Below are positions 1 to 6,151 of a DNA stretch of 28,226 nt, piece by piece. This DNA comes from Cohaesibacteraceae bacterium (GTDB lineage Bacteria > Pseudomonadota > Alphaproteobacteria > Rhizobiales > Cohaesibacteraceae). The stretch spans positions 8,993 through 37,218 of the forward strand of contig JAESRR010000008.1 of the NCBI GenBank assembly GCA_016764535.1, written 5' to 3'. The first letter of the stretch is position 1, and each line of letters starts with the position of its first letter. A model generated the notes under the pieces. It was not told the DNA's origin. It worked only from the letters and a program-made list of their open reading frames with translations, and did not search any database. A program made the position numbers and the translations under genes.

Positions 1-548
1 CAGTGATTGAGGTAGTCAAAGAACTTCTCCTCTTCCTTATATGACAAGATACGCTCACGGCCCCCCTTCTCTTTTGAGAATGAGATGTGTGGTTTCTTGT
101 CGATAAACTCTTTTTGAAGAGCAAACTTGAGAACCTTGGAGATCGCTGAGCGCTTACGGTTCAATGTGCTCTGTGAGATAGGCTTCGTAGCCATCATCAT
201 AGTTTCCATCATAAGGATGGACTTGGCGTCCACTTCAACCAACGGGATGTCAGGAGTGATCTGTTCCAAGGTTTCTATGCAATGTCTGATTTGTGCAGCT
301 GCATTCTTGACCGAAGCACCCTCTTTAAGGTCCGGCCAGATGCTGTTGAAGTAGGTATCCACAAAGGCCCTTAAGGTCGGACCGTTGGTAATATCATTCT
401 CGTTCGGAAAAGGTAGCCCCTCTAAGTCTGCTTGCCTAACTGCCTTTTCCCATCTGAGCGCTATATCCTCAGACTTGAACCTCTTACGTTTCCTTATGCC
501 TCCATATGAGGCGTCAGCCATCCATATGCTACCCTGTTTTCTGGCCAT
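1..548 (-). CDS. int: Tyrosine-type phage integrase, N-terminal part (runs off window)
   Basis: This is an open frame of about 182 codons from ATG at 548 down to the window edge, with no stop. The protein starts MARKQGSIW, followed by a basic beta-strand-like stretch (GGIRKRKRFKSED). That is the usual opening of phage tyrosine integrases with an AP2/SAM-like arm-binding domain. Next come a helical core-binding region (about residues 60-150, with a basic STLNRKRSAISKVLKFAL segment) and the ERILSYKEEEKFFDYL linker into the catalytic domain. The catalytic R-H-R-Y residues lie outside the window. The ATG overlaps the 3' end of the regulator gene 529-912 by 20 bases, so the two are probably cotranscribed and translationally coupled. 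AAGGAG directly abuts the ATG, which is tight; the in-frame ATG about 10 codons downstream is an alternative start. Family call is by recognition of the fold signature, not by search. Confidence 0.8.
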   Translation of the reverse strand, partial: MARKQGSIWMADASYGGIRKRKRFKSEDIALRWEKAVRQADLEGLPFPNENDITNGPTLRAFVDTYFNSIWPDLKEGASVKNAAAQIRHCIETLEQITPDIPLVEVDAKSILMMETMMMATKPISQSTLNRKRSAISKVLKFALQKEFIDKKPHISFSKEKGGRERILSYKEEEKFFDYLNH

Positions 549-912
549 CTCCTTTTAGTTCCCTCTTGGTTCCCGGAGTCGTCATGATCTTGTCTATAAA
601 TGCCTCACCCGTGTGAGTTAGCCTGAGCACACGCTTACGGTTATCCTCAGGGTCCATTTCGTTCGTCATGTACTTCATTGCTTTAGACATGGACTTGTGA
701 CCACTGCCCCAATAGCGGACGTTGCGGGAGGCTGTGCCTGATCCCATACCAACTTTCTTTTCCACTAGTTCGGTAGTGCCATGGCCACCTCTGGATACCG
801 CCAGAGCCACTTGGAGCAGGGCAAGAATTGTACCTACCTGCATGTTGTTATCAATGCTGCTGAAATACCCCAGCTGCCTGATTAATTCCTCAATATCACC
901 TGATGCACTCAT
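529..912 (-). CDS. MarR-like winged-helix transcriptional regulator
   Basis: The protein is 127 aa. Residues 23-68 look like the helical core and helix-turn-helix (TTELVEKKVGMGSGTASRNV). Residues 86-103 (MDPEDNRKRVLRLTHTGE) match the wing and following strand of MarR-type proteins, where a D-x-R-x-(K/R)-x-V-x-L-T-x-x-G pattern is typical. The length is that of a small MarR protein, without extra domains. Start ATG is preceded by AGGAAATCCG. The gene directly precedes and overlaps the integrase, so control of integration or of the lysis-lysogeny choice is the obvious role, but that is inferred from position. No classical CI- or Cro-like repressor is seen elsewhere in the window. Confidence 0.68.
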   Translation of the reverse strand: MSASGDIEELIRQLGYFSSIDNNMQVGTILALLQVALAVSRGGHGTTELVEKKVGMGSGTASRNVRYWGSGHKSMSKAMKYMTNEMDPEDNRKRVLRLTHTGEAFIDKIMTTPGTKRELKGDGQKTG

Positions 913-988
913 CGGATTTCCTGACCTCTAACGGGCCCCTTTCCTCATCTCTCCACTAAACTATTTCACTGCGCTGGGAGATTGTCTT

Positions 989-1017
989 CTTATTGCATCA
1001 TTACGTTCACTTGTCAC
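989..1017 (-). promoter_or_regulatory. Candidate sigma70-like promoter for the regulator-integrase pair
   Basis: Reading the minus strand, GTGACA (five of six to TTGACA) is followed after 17 bases by AATAAG (four of six to TATAAT), about 75 bases upstream of the regulator start. Only pattern matching supports it. Confidence 0.3.
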
Positions 1018-1041
1018 TAGGTTAAGTCTCTTATTAACACA

Positions 1042-1284
1042 CTATCTTGGGTGGGATTTTATAATGTGATATTCTGTTATGGTTGTACTAGATGCCATCA
1101 ACTCGAAGGCAGCATTATCAACCTCGTCATATGTCATGTCAGCCGTATGGATGGTGGACAGTATAGCCCCCTCCCCATCGCTGAACTCGACAGTATAGTT
1201 ATTGGTTTCGTTCATATGTATTGTCTCTTGATATTCTACGCCCCTATTCACCGGATACCCAAGGTGAACCCTTGTAGTATCCAT
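1042..1284 (-). CDS. Small hypothetical phage protein
   Basis: Family not recognised. From the ATG at 1284 it is 80 aa; the conserved-looking part is the last 57 residues (YTVEFSDGEGAIL..., then an acidic helix TYDEVDNAAFELM). The ATG at 1284 has AAGGGGAG 11 bases upstream. An internal ATG at 1215 has a weaker AAGAGA 8 bases upstream and would give a 57-aa protein; either may be the true start. A longer reading from a TTG at 1350 has no ribosome site and is not favoured. It lies alone between the palindrome-rich region and the regulator gene, followed by about 130 noncoding bases. Confidence 0.5.
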   Translation of the reverse strand: MDTTRVHLGYPVNRGVEYQETIHMNETNNYTVEFSDGEGAILSTIHTADMTYDEVDNAAFELMASSTTITEYHIIKSHPR

Positions 1285-1350
1285 ACTTTCAACAACTCCC
1301 CTTGAAACACAACAGTCATGTGGCATTACTACAGTGTGGTTCAGAGACAA

Positions 1351-1871
1351 AGGGACTATATTGATTGTTACACTAAGTGATAGGGATCGTGGTTTATATT
1401 ACTAATTGCAATTTCTACTTATTCCAAAGTTCCCTTCTATGATGTTAGTGTTGGTGGTAATTCAGGCCTTCGTGTGACGTCAATTGTATTCCTCATACGC
1501 TGGGGTCCTTATGTTACCTATGGTTTCTTGGGGGGAATTTGTGGCACCCTTTCAGGTAGCCCGTCCAAAGGCCTTGGCAAGCCCCTGTCTATTGCCCTTG
1601 AAGGACACTCTTCCAAGCCAAATCAATGCAGAAATGACCTGTTTAATTTAGCCAATGATTTCAAGGTCTTCTAAATGTCTGCCTATTGTATATATTACTT
1701 ATAGTAACCTATAGAAATCATATGCCCATGATATGAGCCATGAATATGATTCATATTATTTGGTATGGATATTTATAGGAGGATATAAGAGGAAGGAGAG
1801 AGAGTAAGAGATAACTGTAGGGATACATATGTATCTATAGGATCTATAGGTGTCCTATAGGGGCCTCTGAA
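1351..1871. other. Noncoding region upstream of the lysogeny genes
   Basis: About 520 bases with no convincing gene. The only long frame (plus strand, 1474-1674) has a GTG start without a ribosome site and no recognisable product. The left part is of average composition. The right part (about 1681-1860) is AT-rich and full of palindromes and CTATAG repeats, listed separately. A purine-rich run lies at 1776-1810. It could hold operators, attP or a replication signal. Confidence 0.5.
1700..1860. promoter_or_regulatory. Cluster of palindromes and CTATAG repeats (operator or origin-like)
   Basis: A perfect 14-bp palindrome GATACATATGTATC is at 1822-1835, and a 15-bp one with a single central base, AATATGATTCATATT, at 1743-1757. 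CTATAG occurs at 1709, 1835, 1844 and 1855, the last three 9 and 11 bp apart, with TTATAG variants at about 1700 and 1773. Spacing close to one helical turn fits cooperative binding of a dimeric regulator such as the winged-helix protein at 529-912. That is inference; an AT-rich origin or attachment site is also possible. Confidence 0.45.
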
Positions 1872-2045
1872 TCAATACAGGTAGACTGTGGGCTCTTCTG
1901 TAAAGTCCTCAGCCTGTTCATCAGATACAACGGGCCAGATCCAACCATCTGCAATAAACCTATCGACCTCATCCAAGAAGAGCTGGTTATAATCGACAAG
2001 CTTCGTCACAAGCGGAGCCTTGGGTGCTTTAGGGCTCATCATCAT
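1872..2045 (-). CDS. Small hypothetical protein
   Basis: Not recognised. About 57 aa, starting in a run of five ATG codons (2051-2037) that exists because the previous gene ends in a GAT-rich Asp tract read in another frame. The AAGAGG at 2057-2052 best fits initiation at the ATG at 2045 or 2042. The body is APKAPLVTKLVDYNQLF followed by an acidic end with Trp residues (ADGWIWPVVSDEQAEDFTEE). It overlaps the gene 2029-2229 and is probably translated by coupling. Confidence 0.5.
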   Translation of the reverse strand: MMMSPKAPKAPLVTKLVDYNQLFLDEVDRFIADGWIWPVVSDEQAEDFTEEPTVYLY

Positions 2046-2229
2046 CATCATCCTCTTCACAACCTACATACTCTCTGATTGCCAAATTGTACTCGTAATG
2101 CAGCGCCACAGTTTCTCGGGCATAGTTGCCAATGTCTCCTCTGGCTTCCCCTTCCTTGATGCTCTGTAGATGCCGGGCGAAGTCGAGATACTTACCAAAA
2201 GCATTCATTACCTGTCTTCTCGTCTTCAT
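2029..2229 (-). CDS. Small hypothetical protein with acidic tail
   Basis: 66 aa, family not recognised. It begins MKTRRQVMNAFGKYLDFARHLQ, predicted helical and basic, then a helical middle and an acidic C-terminus (CEEDDDDDEP). The ATG overlaps the stop of the preceding gene as ATGA, and GAAGAG lies just upstream, so it is the middle gene of a coupled three-gene set (2411-1872). Confidence 0.6.
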   Translation of the reverse strand: MKTRRQVMNAFGKYLDFARHLQSIKEGEARGDIGNYARETVALHYEYNLAIREYVGCEEDDDDDEP

Positions 2230-2411
2230 TTCTCTTCATTCTCCTCTTCACTGTCCAGAGGCTCATCAGTTTCACTGGCACCATAACTAAGTAGGTTTAC
2301 GGCGCATTCATATGCGTACTCTTCAGCATCGTCTAAATGCTCGAACTCAAGTACTTCTTCTGTATCCGTGCCAGCGTAGCAGGTCCCATAAATCACTTTG
2401 AATTTAGGCAT
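2226..2411 (-). CDS. Small hypothetical phage protein (MPKFKVIYGTCYAG type)
   Basis: 61 aa from the ATG at 2411, which has AAGGAG 10 bases upstream; the frame continues upstream to 2627 but that part looks noncoding and overlaps a hairpin. The protein has a short beta-rich start (KFKVIYGTCYAGTDTEEVLEF), one helix (DDAEEYAYECAVNLL) and an acidic tail. Similar short acidic proteins are common in podovirus early regions; function unknown. First gene of a coupled trio. Confidence 0.6.
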   Translation of the reverse strand: MPKFKVIYGTCYAGTDTEEVLEFEHLDDAEEYAYECAVNLLSYGASETDEPLDSEEENEEK

Positions 2412-2505
2412 GGTGGTTAGTCTCCTTTGATGTTGGCGGTGATAGGAAAGTTGGACGCAATAGAAACTCACACACCTCAACCAAATACCGGCACCCCCCT
2501 CAGGG

Positions 2506-2532
2506 CTGTTATAGGTATCGCAAAAATAACAG
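2506..2532 (+). promoter_or_regulatory. Hairpin with GGTATCGCA in the loop
   Basis: CTGTTAT (2506-2512) pairs perfectly with ATAACAG (2526-2532) across a 13-base loop AGGTATCGCAAAA. The loop contains the same 9-mer that sits in the leaders of several early genes, here on the plus strand. Confidence 0.5.
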
Positions 2533-2640
2533 TGACAGAGAGGGATGCCAGCGTGGCCCCGTGCGTGGTTAGTTGGGAGGAGGATTACACAGGACCGGGT
2601 GTTCTTAGATACTGGATATGAGTCCAAGGATTGATCCTAA

Positions 2641-2730
2641 GAGTCACACAGAGTCATTGAGGGCCTCAGATGACCCGACATAGCCAAAAGTGACAGACCG
2701 GACTCAGTGAGTCTCTGTGGGGTTCCTAGG
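2641..2730. repeat. Intergenic repeat element, copy A
   Basis: The copy consists of GAGTCACACAGAGTC (2641-2655), a spacer, GACTCAGTGAGTC (a 13-bp palindrome at 2701-2713) and CTGTGGGGTTCCTAGG (2715-2730). The same modules in the same order form copy B at 3168-3256. The copy lies just past the stop of the SLOG gene. It may act as terminator, processing site or phage-polymerase promoter. Confidence 0.5.
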
Positions 2731-2743
2731 ACCTCTCGGGTCT

Positions 2744-3121
2744 TTAGGGCGCTGTAGGGTCTAAGGAGGCTACAGGCTTTCCTTGCTTATCAACCATGAT
2801 AATCTTCACTCCAGCCTCCTCGGCTTTCGTGGCCATGTCTCTTGTTTGCCAACCACCCGGCATAACTACGGCAATATCAGGCTTCCCATATCTCAACATT
2901 TTGGTGTTGTTAATTGGTATGGCCTGTTTGCCGTGCCTAGACCAATTTGGAGGATACACAGTACAGGGCAAGCATCTCAACCTAGCAACCACCCCGGATA
3001 ATCTATCGGCACCACATGTCCCACCGTGAATGACGTGGGTTACATCGGGTATCAGGTCCATCACACGTCCAATTACTGCCAAGTCACGATAGCCCCTCCC
3101 ACCGCTAAAAAGCACACGCAT
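2744..3121 (-). CDS. SLOG-superfamily (YspA/DUF2493-type) protein
   Basis: 125 aa, a single Rossmann-like SLOG domain. Visible motifs are the N-terminal strand and glycine loop MRVLFSGGRGYRD (1-13), HVIHGGTCGADRLS (29-42), which is the phosphate-binding GGxxGAD signature, the YPPNWxxHGxxAxPxxNxxML block (56-76) characteristic of this family, and VVMPGGWQTRDM (85-96). Family members bind nucleotides or nucleotide-derived ligands, but no reaction is established. In phages they occur as accessory genes; roles in sensing host nucleotide signals or in counter-defence have been proposed for the superfamily. ATG start with GGGAGG upstream. It stands between repeat elements A and B, as though carried as a cassette. 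Confidence 0.85.
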   Translation of the reverse strand: MRVLFSGGRGYRDLAVIGRVMDLIPDVTHVIHGGTCGADRLSGVVARLRCLPCTVYPPNWSRHGKQAIPINNTKMLRYGKPDIAVVMPGGWQTRDMATKAEEAGVKIIMVDKQGKPVASLDPTAP

Positions 3122-3167
3122 AGTCTGTCCTCCCTTTCATCATTCATAATCAAGAGATTCAAATAGA

Positions 3168-3256
3168 GACTCGCACAGAGTCTTTAGCTCCCAAGGGTAC
3201 GATTGCACCTAAAGAACCCGCATGACTCTGTAAGGACTCCTGTGGGGTTCCTATGG
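3168..3256. repeat. Intergenic repeat element, copy B
   Basis: GACTCGCACAGAGTC (3168-3182, with AGACTC/GAGTCT able to form a stem round GCACA), a spacer, then GACTCTGTAAGGACTC and CTGTGGGGTTCCTATGG (3240-3256). CTGTGGGGTTCCTA is identical in copies A and B, and a shorter form CTGTGGGGTC is at 8633-8642, directly after the large terminase stop. In all three cases the element lies just downstream of a minus-strand stop codon. Confidence 0.5.
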
Positions 3257-3269
3257 CCCATTCTGTGAC

Positions 3270-3638
3270 CTAAGGAGGCTTGGTAACTATCGACCACCCC
3301 TCATTCATGAGCTCCAACATGTGATCCCTTACAGCTTCCCGGGCCGCGGAGTATGCAGGACCCCCCACAGAACATCTCAGGACGTCCACGGTCTCTTCGA
3401 CACCCTCGGCTCCCGTTCGGGTAACCTTGCAAGAATTGTATTCAGCAGTCCCGTCCATCATGTCCACGACAAGGATACGGATCATCTGCCTATGGTCTGG
3501 ATGGGCCAGCAGGAACGTACAGGTCCCGGAGATCTTGGGGAGTGCGTGGGACAGTTGGGTGCATTTGGATGCTTGGGAGGCTTGGGGTTCTGTGGGAGCG
3601 TTGGGGTCTTCAGGGGCCGTTGGATGATAGGAAGCCAT
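3270..3638 (-). CDS. Hypothetical protein
   Basis: 122 aa, not recognised. The first 30 residues are a low-complexity Pro/Ala/Gln/Glu stretch, then a domain with TCTFLLAHPDHRQMIRILVVDMMDG, a central strand-rich part, and a C-terminal helix (AAREAVRDHMLELMNEGWSIV). The ATG at 3638 is preceded by AAAAGGTATCGCAAACCT, a leader shared with three other early genes, which supports this start. The GGxxAYxAAREA pattern does not identify a family. Confidence 0.55.
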   Translation of the reverse strand: MASYHPTAPEDPNAPTEPQASQASKCTQLSHALPKISGTCTFLLAHPDHRQMIRILVVDMMDGTAEYNSCKVTRTGAEGVEETVDVLRCSVGGPAYSAAREAVRDHMLELMNEGWSIVTKPP

Positions 3639-3643
3639 AGGTT

Positions 3644-3652
3644 TGCGATACC
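3644..3652 (-). promoter_or_regulatory. Shared leader motif GGTATCGCA
   Basis: The exact 9-mer lies 5 bases upstream of the ATG at 3638, fused to the AAGG that should pair with 16S rRNA. See the copies at 6066, 6128, 6644 and 7098. Confidence 0.55.
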
Positions 3653-3719
3653 TTTTGTTAGGTGTTGGATGAAATGGGGTGTGAACTTGGTTGACCGCTA
3701 CTCAGCGTCAATTAACAGG

Positions 3720-4028
3720 CTAAATGGATGTATCCAGCCACCTTTTCAGCTTCGTATCTGCGTGTAATCCAACCTTGATAATCCAGTAACAAGTTAGCAA
3801 AATACAATGGGGCCATAAGAGAGCACTGAGGCTGAGGTTAAGTATATATCGCCCTCTGGTCTTGGTTACCCCTAGGTCGAATTCACGCTCTAAATCTTCG
3901 TTACTGTAACCAAGCAACCAAAAACATAGACGCTCAATCACTTCAAGAACGTGTACAATCACCAGACCTGTAAACAGCCATCCGACAACGTAATATTCCA
4001 ATAGAAATTCGAGTAACATCAGGAGCAT
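3720..4028 (-). CDS. Small membrane protein
   Basis: 102 aa, not recognised. A long hydrophobic N-terminal segment (about 4-38), a charged middle (SNEDLEREFDLGVTKTRGR, 42-60) and a second hydrophobic stretch (62-86) suggest an integral membrane protein with two to three helices. GGGAA directly precedes the ATG at 4028, so the ATG at 4019 (9 bases further) may be the real start. It is divergent from the plus-strand membrane protein gene at 4150, sharing a 120-base intergenic region. Confidence 0.5.
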   Translation of the reverse strand: MLLMLLEFLLEYYVVGWLFTGLVIVHVLEVIERLCFWLLGYSNEDLEREFDLGVTKTRGRYILNLSLSALLWPHCILLTCYWIIKVGLHADTKLKRWLDTSI

Positions 4029-4087
4029 TTCCCAAGTTTGTGGTGAAGATTGAAATAAGGGTAATTGTTCAACTCAACTCGTAAACG

Positions 4088-4117
4088 TTGCAATCAACGA
4101 CCATCTACCGTTAATAT
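4088..4117 (+). promoter_or_regulatory. Candidate promoter for the plus-strand gene
   Basis: TTGCAA, an 18-base spacer and TAATAT, each four of six to the sigma70 consensus, lie about 30 bases upstream of the GTG at 4150 in the divergent intergenic region. Moderate match only. Confidence 0.35.
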
Positions 4118-4149
4118 GGTCATGGGCAATTAATGGGAGGAGCTAAGTT

Positions 4150-4641
4150 GTGGGCAGTGATAAGAAGTTCAATGAGTTGAGTGAAGAGGATATCCAGACG
4201 CTTCTGGGGGATGCCGAGAGGAACCCAAGGAACGCCGGAAACCTTGAGGTCTTGAGGGACCGTGGAGGACGCTTGCCCACTTGGGAGAACTTCAAGACGC
4301 TTAAGAAACGTGAACCACTCTCGGTGTCCATCAACTTTGATGTTGAGCTGAAGGTATACAGTGGCCTTACAGCTAACGCTTATCCTTCAATCACCAACTT
4401 CATGATCCTGATGTACAACTTGGTGCTCGTGGTAACTGTTCCGTTAGCCATATGGCTCTGGTGGGCAGGTCATATGAATGCTTGGGTTACAGTGATAGGC
4501 ACATTGTGTGCACTCGTGATCTTCAAGCAACTGGAGACATGGACAAGAGCACAAGCAACACGAAAGTTGGCCATGAAGGAAGCGTATCCTTACTACTACG
4601 CGTTAGCTCATGGGTTCTTCAGGTTCCATGGGTTGCCGTGA
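4150..4641 (+). CDS. Two-helix membrane protein, only plus-strand gene
   Basis: 163 aa from a GTG at 4150 with GGAGG 11 bases upstream. The first 80 residues are soluble and charged (NELSEEDIQTLLGDAERNPRNAG...). Two transmembrane helices follow at about 84-106 (rich in Leu, Val, Trp) and 111-128, then a basic amphipathic stretch (TWTRAQATRKLAMKEAYPYYY). Family not recognised. It points against all neighbours, has its own promoter candidate and is closed by a strong two-way terminator, so it is an independent transcription unit. Genes of that layout in temperate phages are often expressed from the prophage, for example for superinfection exclusion; here this is only inference. Confidence 0.75.
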   Translation: MGSDKKFNELSEEDIQTLLGDAERNPRNAGNLEVLRDRGGRLPTWENFKTLKKREPLSVSINFDVELKVYSGLTANAYPSITNFMILMYNLVLVVTVPLAIWLWWAGHMNAWVTVIGTLCALVIFKQLETWTRAQATRKLAMKEAYPYYYALAHGFFRFHGLP

Positions 4642-4651
4642 ATGTAGTGGG

Positions 4652-4699
4652 AAATAAAGAAGCCCTCGCCACAGGTTCACTGTAGGAAGGGCCTTATTT
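4652..4699. terminator. Bidirectional terminator between convergent genes
   Basis: AAATAA (4652-4657) pairs with TTATTT (4694-4699), GCCCT (4662-4666) with AGGGC (4688-4692), and ACAG (4671-4674) with CTGT (4680-4683). The A-rich left arm and T-rich right arm let it work for both the plus-strand gene ending at 4641 and the minus-strand gene ending at 4852. Confidence 0.65.
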
Positions 4700-4711
4700 G
4701 GTGCTGATCAA

Positions 4712-4723
4712 CCGCTTTCGCGG
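4712..4723. terminator. Short GC hairpin in convergent intergenic space
   Basis: CCGC-TTTC-GCGG, a compact stem with a tetraloop, followed on the plus strand by CGGCTTGTT. It may back up the terminator at 4652-4699. Confidence 0.35.
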
Positions 4724-4851
4724 CGGCTTGTTAACGGGCACATATTGCAGTGAACTGCTCACCACCCGCAACTACAAACTACCTTAGTAGTACCAGTACA
4801 GATAGATTAGTCATTTGCAACTCAACCGTCAAGCTATTTAGTTATTTAGGT

Positions 4852-5070
4852 CTAATAGCCAGCTTTCTCAGCAAGGGCTACACCCTTCTTTAAGATAGCT
4901 ATGGTTTCAGTCACATCCTTTTTTGCATCTACTGAAACGATTTTATTAAGAAGTCTCTCCTCGTAGTCTGCTATAGCGTCCAATGCTTCATCTTTGGAGT
5001 AAGCCACACTACTAAGCCCTTCATCGTAAACAACAATAACACCATCCTCGATAACTGGATAACTGGACAT
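4852..5070 (-). CDS. Small hypothetical protein
   Basis: 72 aa, not recognised. It has a short beta hairpin (YPVIEDGVIVVYDEG, 4-18) followed by two helices (KDEALDAIADYEERLLNKI and KDVTETIAILKKGVALAEKAG). The start is well supported by AAAGGAG nine bases before the ATG. Last gene of the minus-strand early run before the convergent plus-strand gene; it follows ArdA after about 70 bases. Confidence 0.6.
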   Translation of the reverse strand: MSSYPVIEDGVIVVYDEGLSSVAYSKDEALDAIADYEERLLNKIVSVDAKKDVTETIAILKKGVALAEKAGY

Positions 5071-5139
5071 ACTTAGTTGCTCCTTTGTTGTTGCTGATCA
5101 GAAGATCATGAACCGATAGATCTGTAGGGGGAAGTAGCC

Positions 5140-5754
5140 CTAGCAGTTATGGAACACATGGCCCCCTCGGACCCCTGAAACATAGTAATCTGTACAAGCC
5201 CAATCACGCGCCATGGCTTCCCAGTCTATGTAGTACTGGAGGGCATCAGGGATTGGGTCGTAACATTCTTCGTAAAGCTCTTGGACATAGTCAGCAAAGT
5301 TCTCATGGTAGCCACAGTAAGCTTCCCTGAACTCTTCGACATCCGGTGGTGAGGTTTCACCCCTCCAACTCATGTACTCACAATATGCTTCCCATTCGTC
5401 GTCGTCCGACATCTCTTCATAAGCAACAGCGAATTCAATGATTGTTTCAAACGAGGTGTATTCACCAACGTATCCTTGAGGAAACCCTTCGTGGTCGTGG
5501 ATAGCGTGTTCGTTAAGCCCCGAGGTTTCACAATCGCTCTTGCCTAGCAGTTTACGTTTATCAATCTCTTCCCAGATCTCATCAACATCAGTCATGTTGG
5601 TAACGTCGATCCAGCCTCCTTTAAGGCTCCCGCTAACATATGCAGTCAGATCGGCTACATAGATACGCAGGTCACCATCAGTGGAACTAAGGTCAACTGT
5701 AGGAAGTGGCTTGGTAGCCGTGAGGTCAGGTGGTGTTGTTGGGGTAATATTCAT
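5140..5754 (-). CDS. ardA: ArdA-type antirestriction protein
   Basis: 204 aa, very acidic. After a roughly 27-residue Thr/Pro-rich leader come family hallmarks: LRIYVADLTAYVSGSLKGGWID (29-50), the AIHDHEGF block (84-91), GEYTSFETIIEFA (97-109), EWEAYCEYMSW (120-130), EEFREAYCGYHENFADYVQEL (140-160) and the C-terminal PDALQYYIDWEAMARDW (169-185) followed by a GG-HVF end. ArdA proteins mimic B-form DNA and occupy type I restriction enzymes, protecting incoming phage DNA. The ATG overlaps the previous stop as ATGA, so it is coupled to gene 5751-6062. Placement among the first early genes matches the need for immediate expression, as for the unrelated DNA mimic Ocr of T7. Confidence 0.92.
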   Translation of the reverse strand: MNITPTTPPDLTATKPLPTVDLSSTDGDLRIYVADLTAYVSGSLKGGWIDVTNMTDVDEIWEEIDKRKLLGKSDCETSGLNEHAIHDHEGFPQGYVGEYTSFETIIEFAVAYEEMSDDDEWEAYCEYMSWRGETSPPDVEEFREAYCGYHENFADYVQELYEECYDPIPDALQYYIDWEAMARDWACTDYYVSGVRGGHVFHNC

Positions 5755-6062
5755 GAAAGGTCGCCCCCATAAATATATGTTTCTTTAAGGCCGCCACCGT
5801 CAGAGAGACCAACCAGATAAGCCTCAACTAATGGAAACGCTTCACACTCAGGCACAGGCTCAGGTCCAAGCGGGTAAATCACATCCCCATTTTTAGCTAT
5901 ATATCTTGCTAATCTACACCCGCTGACAAGGTCGAAATGATTAAAATAATGACCAACATTTGAACTTGACGACCCGTTTCTAAATCCTTCTTCCGGGCTT
6001 CCTGTAAATCTATTTAATGCGTCTATAAGGGTCTTGAGATCTTCCAGAGTATATTTAATCAT
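5751..6062 (-). CDS. Hypothetical protein coupled to ardA
   Basis: 103 aa, not recognised. N-terminal helix (YTLEDLKTLIDALNRF), a Gly/Ser-rich central part, and a C-terminal part containing LVEAYLVGLSDGGGLKETYIYGG. The ATG at 6062 carries the AAAAGGTATCGCAACC leader. It ends in ATGA with ardA, so both are made from one message; a role alongside ArdA is possible but not shown. Confidence 0.6.
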   Translation of the reverse strand: MIKYTLEDLKTLIDALNRFTGSPEEGFRNGSSSSNVGHYFNHFDLVSGCRLARYIAKNGDVIYPLGPEPVPECEAFPLVEAYLVGLSDGGGLKETYIYGGDLS

Positions 6063-6065
6063 GGT

Positions 6066-6074
6066 TGCGATACC
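6066..6074 (-). promoter_or_regulatory. Shared leader motif GGTATCGCA
   Basis: Exact copy just upstream of the ATG at 6062, in the frame AAAAGGTATCGCAACC-ATG. Only about 55 bases downstream of the hairpin that shows the same 9-mer in its loop. Confidence 0.6.
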
Positions 6075-6115
6075 TTTTGATTTTGTTTAATAATCACAGT
6101 GCGGGGTAACGTACT

Positions 6116-6146
6116 CAGCCAGTCCAATGCGATACCGGACTGGCTG
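6116..6146 (-). promoter_or_regulatory. Perfect 10-bp hairpin with GGTATCGCA in the loop
   Basis: CAGCCAGTCC (6116-6125) pairs with GGACTGGCTG (6137-6146). On the minus strand the 11-base loop reads GGTATCGCATT, which contains the leader 9-mer. No U tract follows, so it is a poor terminator; RNase III processing or protein binding is more likely. Confidence 0.55.
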
Positions 6147-6151
6147 TGGTT

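Larger units (their letters stand above)
2412..2743. other. Intergenic region with hairpin and repeat element
   Basis: 332 bases without a supported gene. Contents: the ribosome site of the gene starting at 2411; a hairpin at 2506-2532 whose loop carries GGTATCGCA; and a repeat element at 2641-2730 that is related to one at 3168-3256. A small AGGAT/ATCCT hairpin lies around 2626-2640. Confidence 0.5.

Noticed and set aside
127..354. 75-aa plus-strand frame at the left edge
   Set aside because: It is antisense to the integrase coding frame and has no ribosome site.
1474..1674. 66-aa plus-strand frame in the noncoding region
   Set aside because: GTG start without a ribosome site, no family resemblance, and it lies against the local gene direction in a likely regulatory stretch.
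2412..2627. N-terminal extension of the gene starting at 2411
   Set aside because: A much better ribosome site exists at 2411, and the extension covers a hairpin and has no protein-like pattern.
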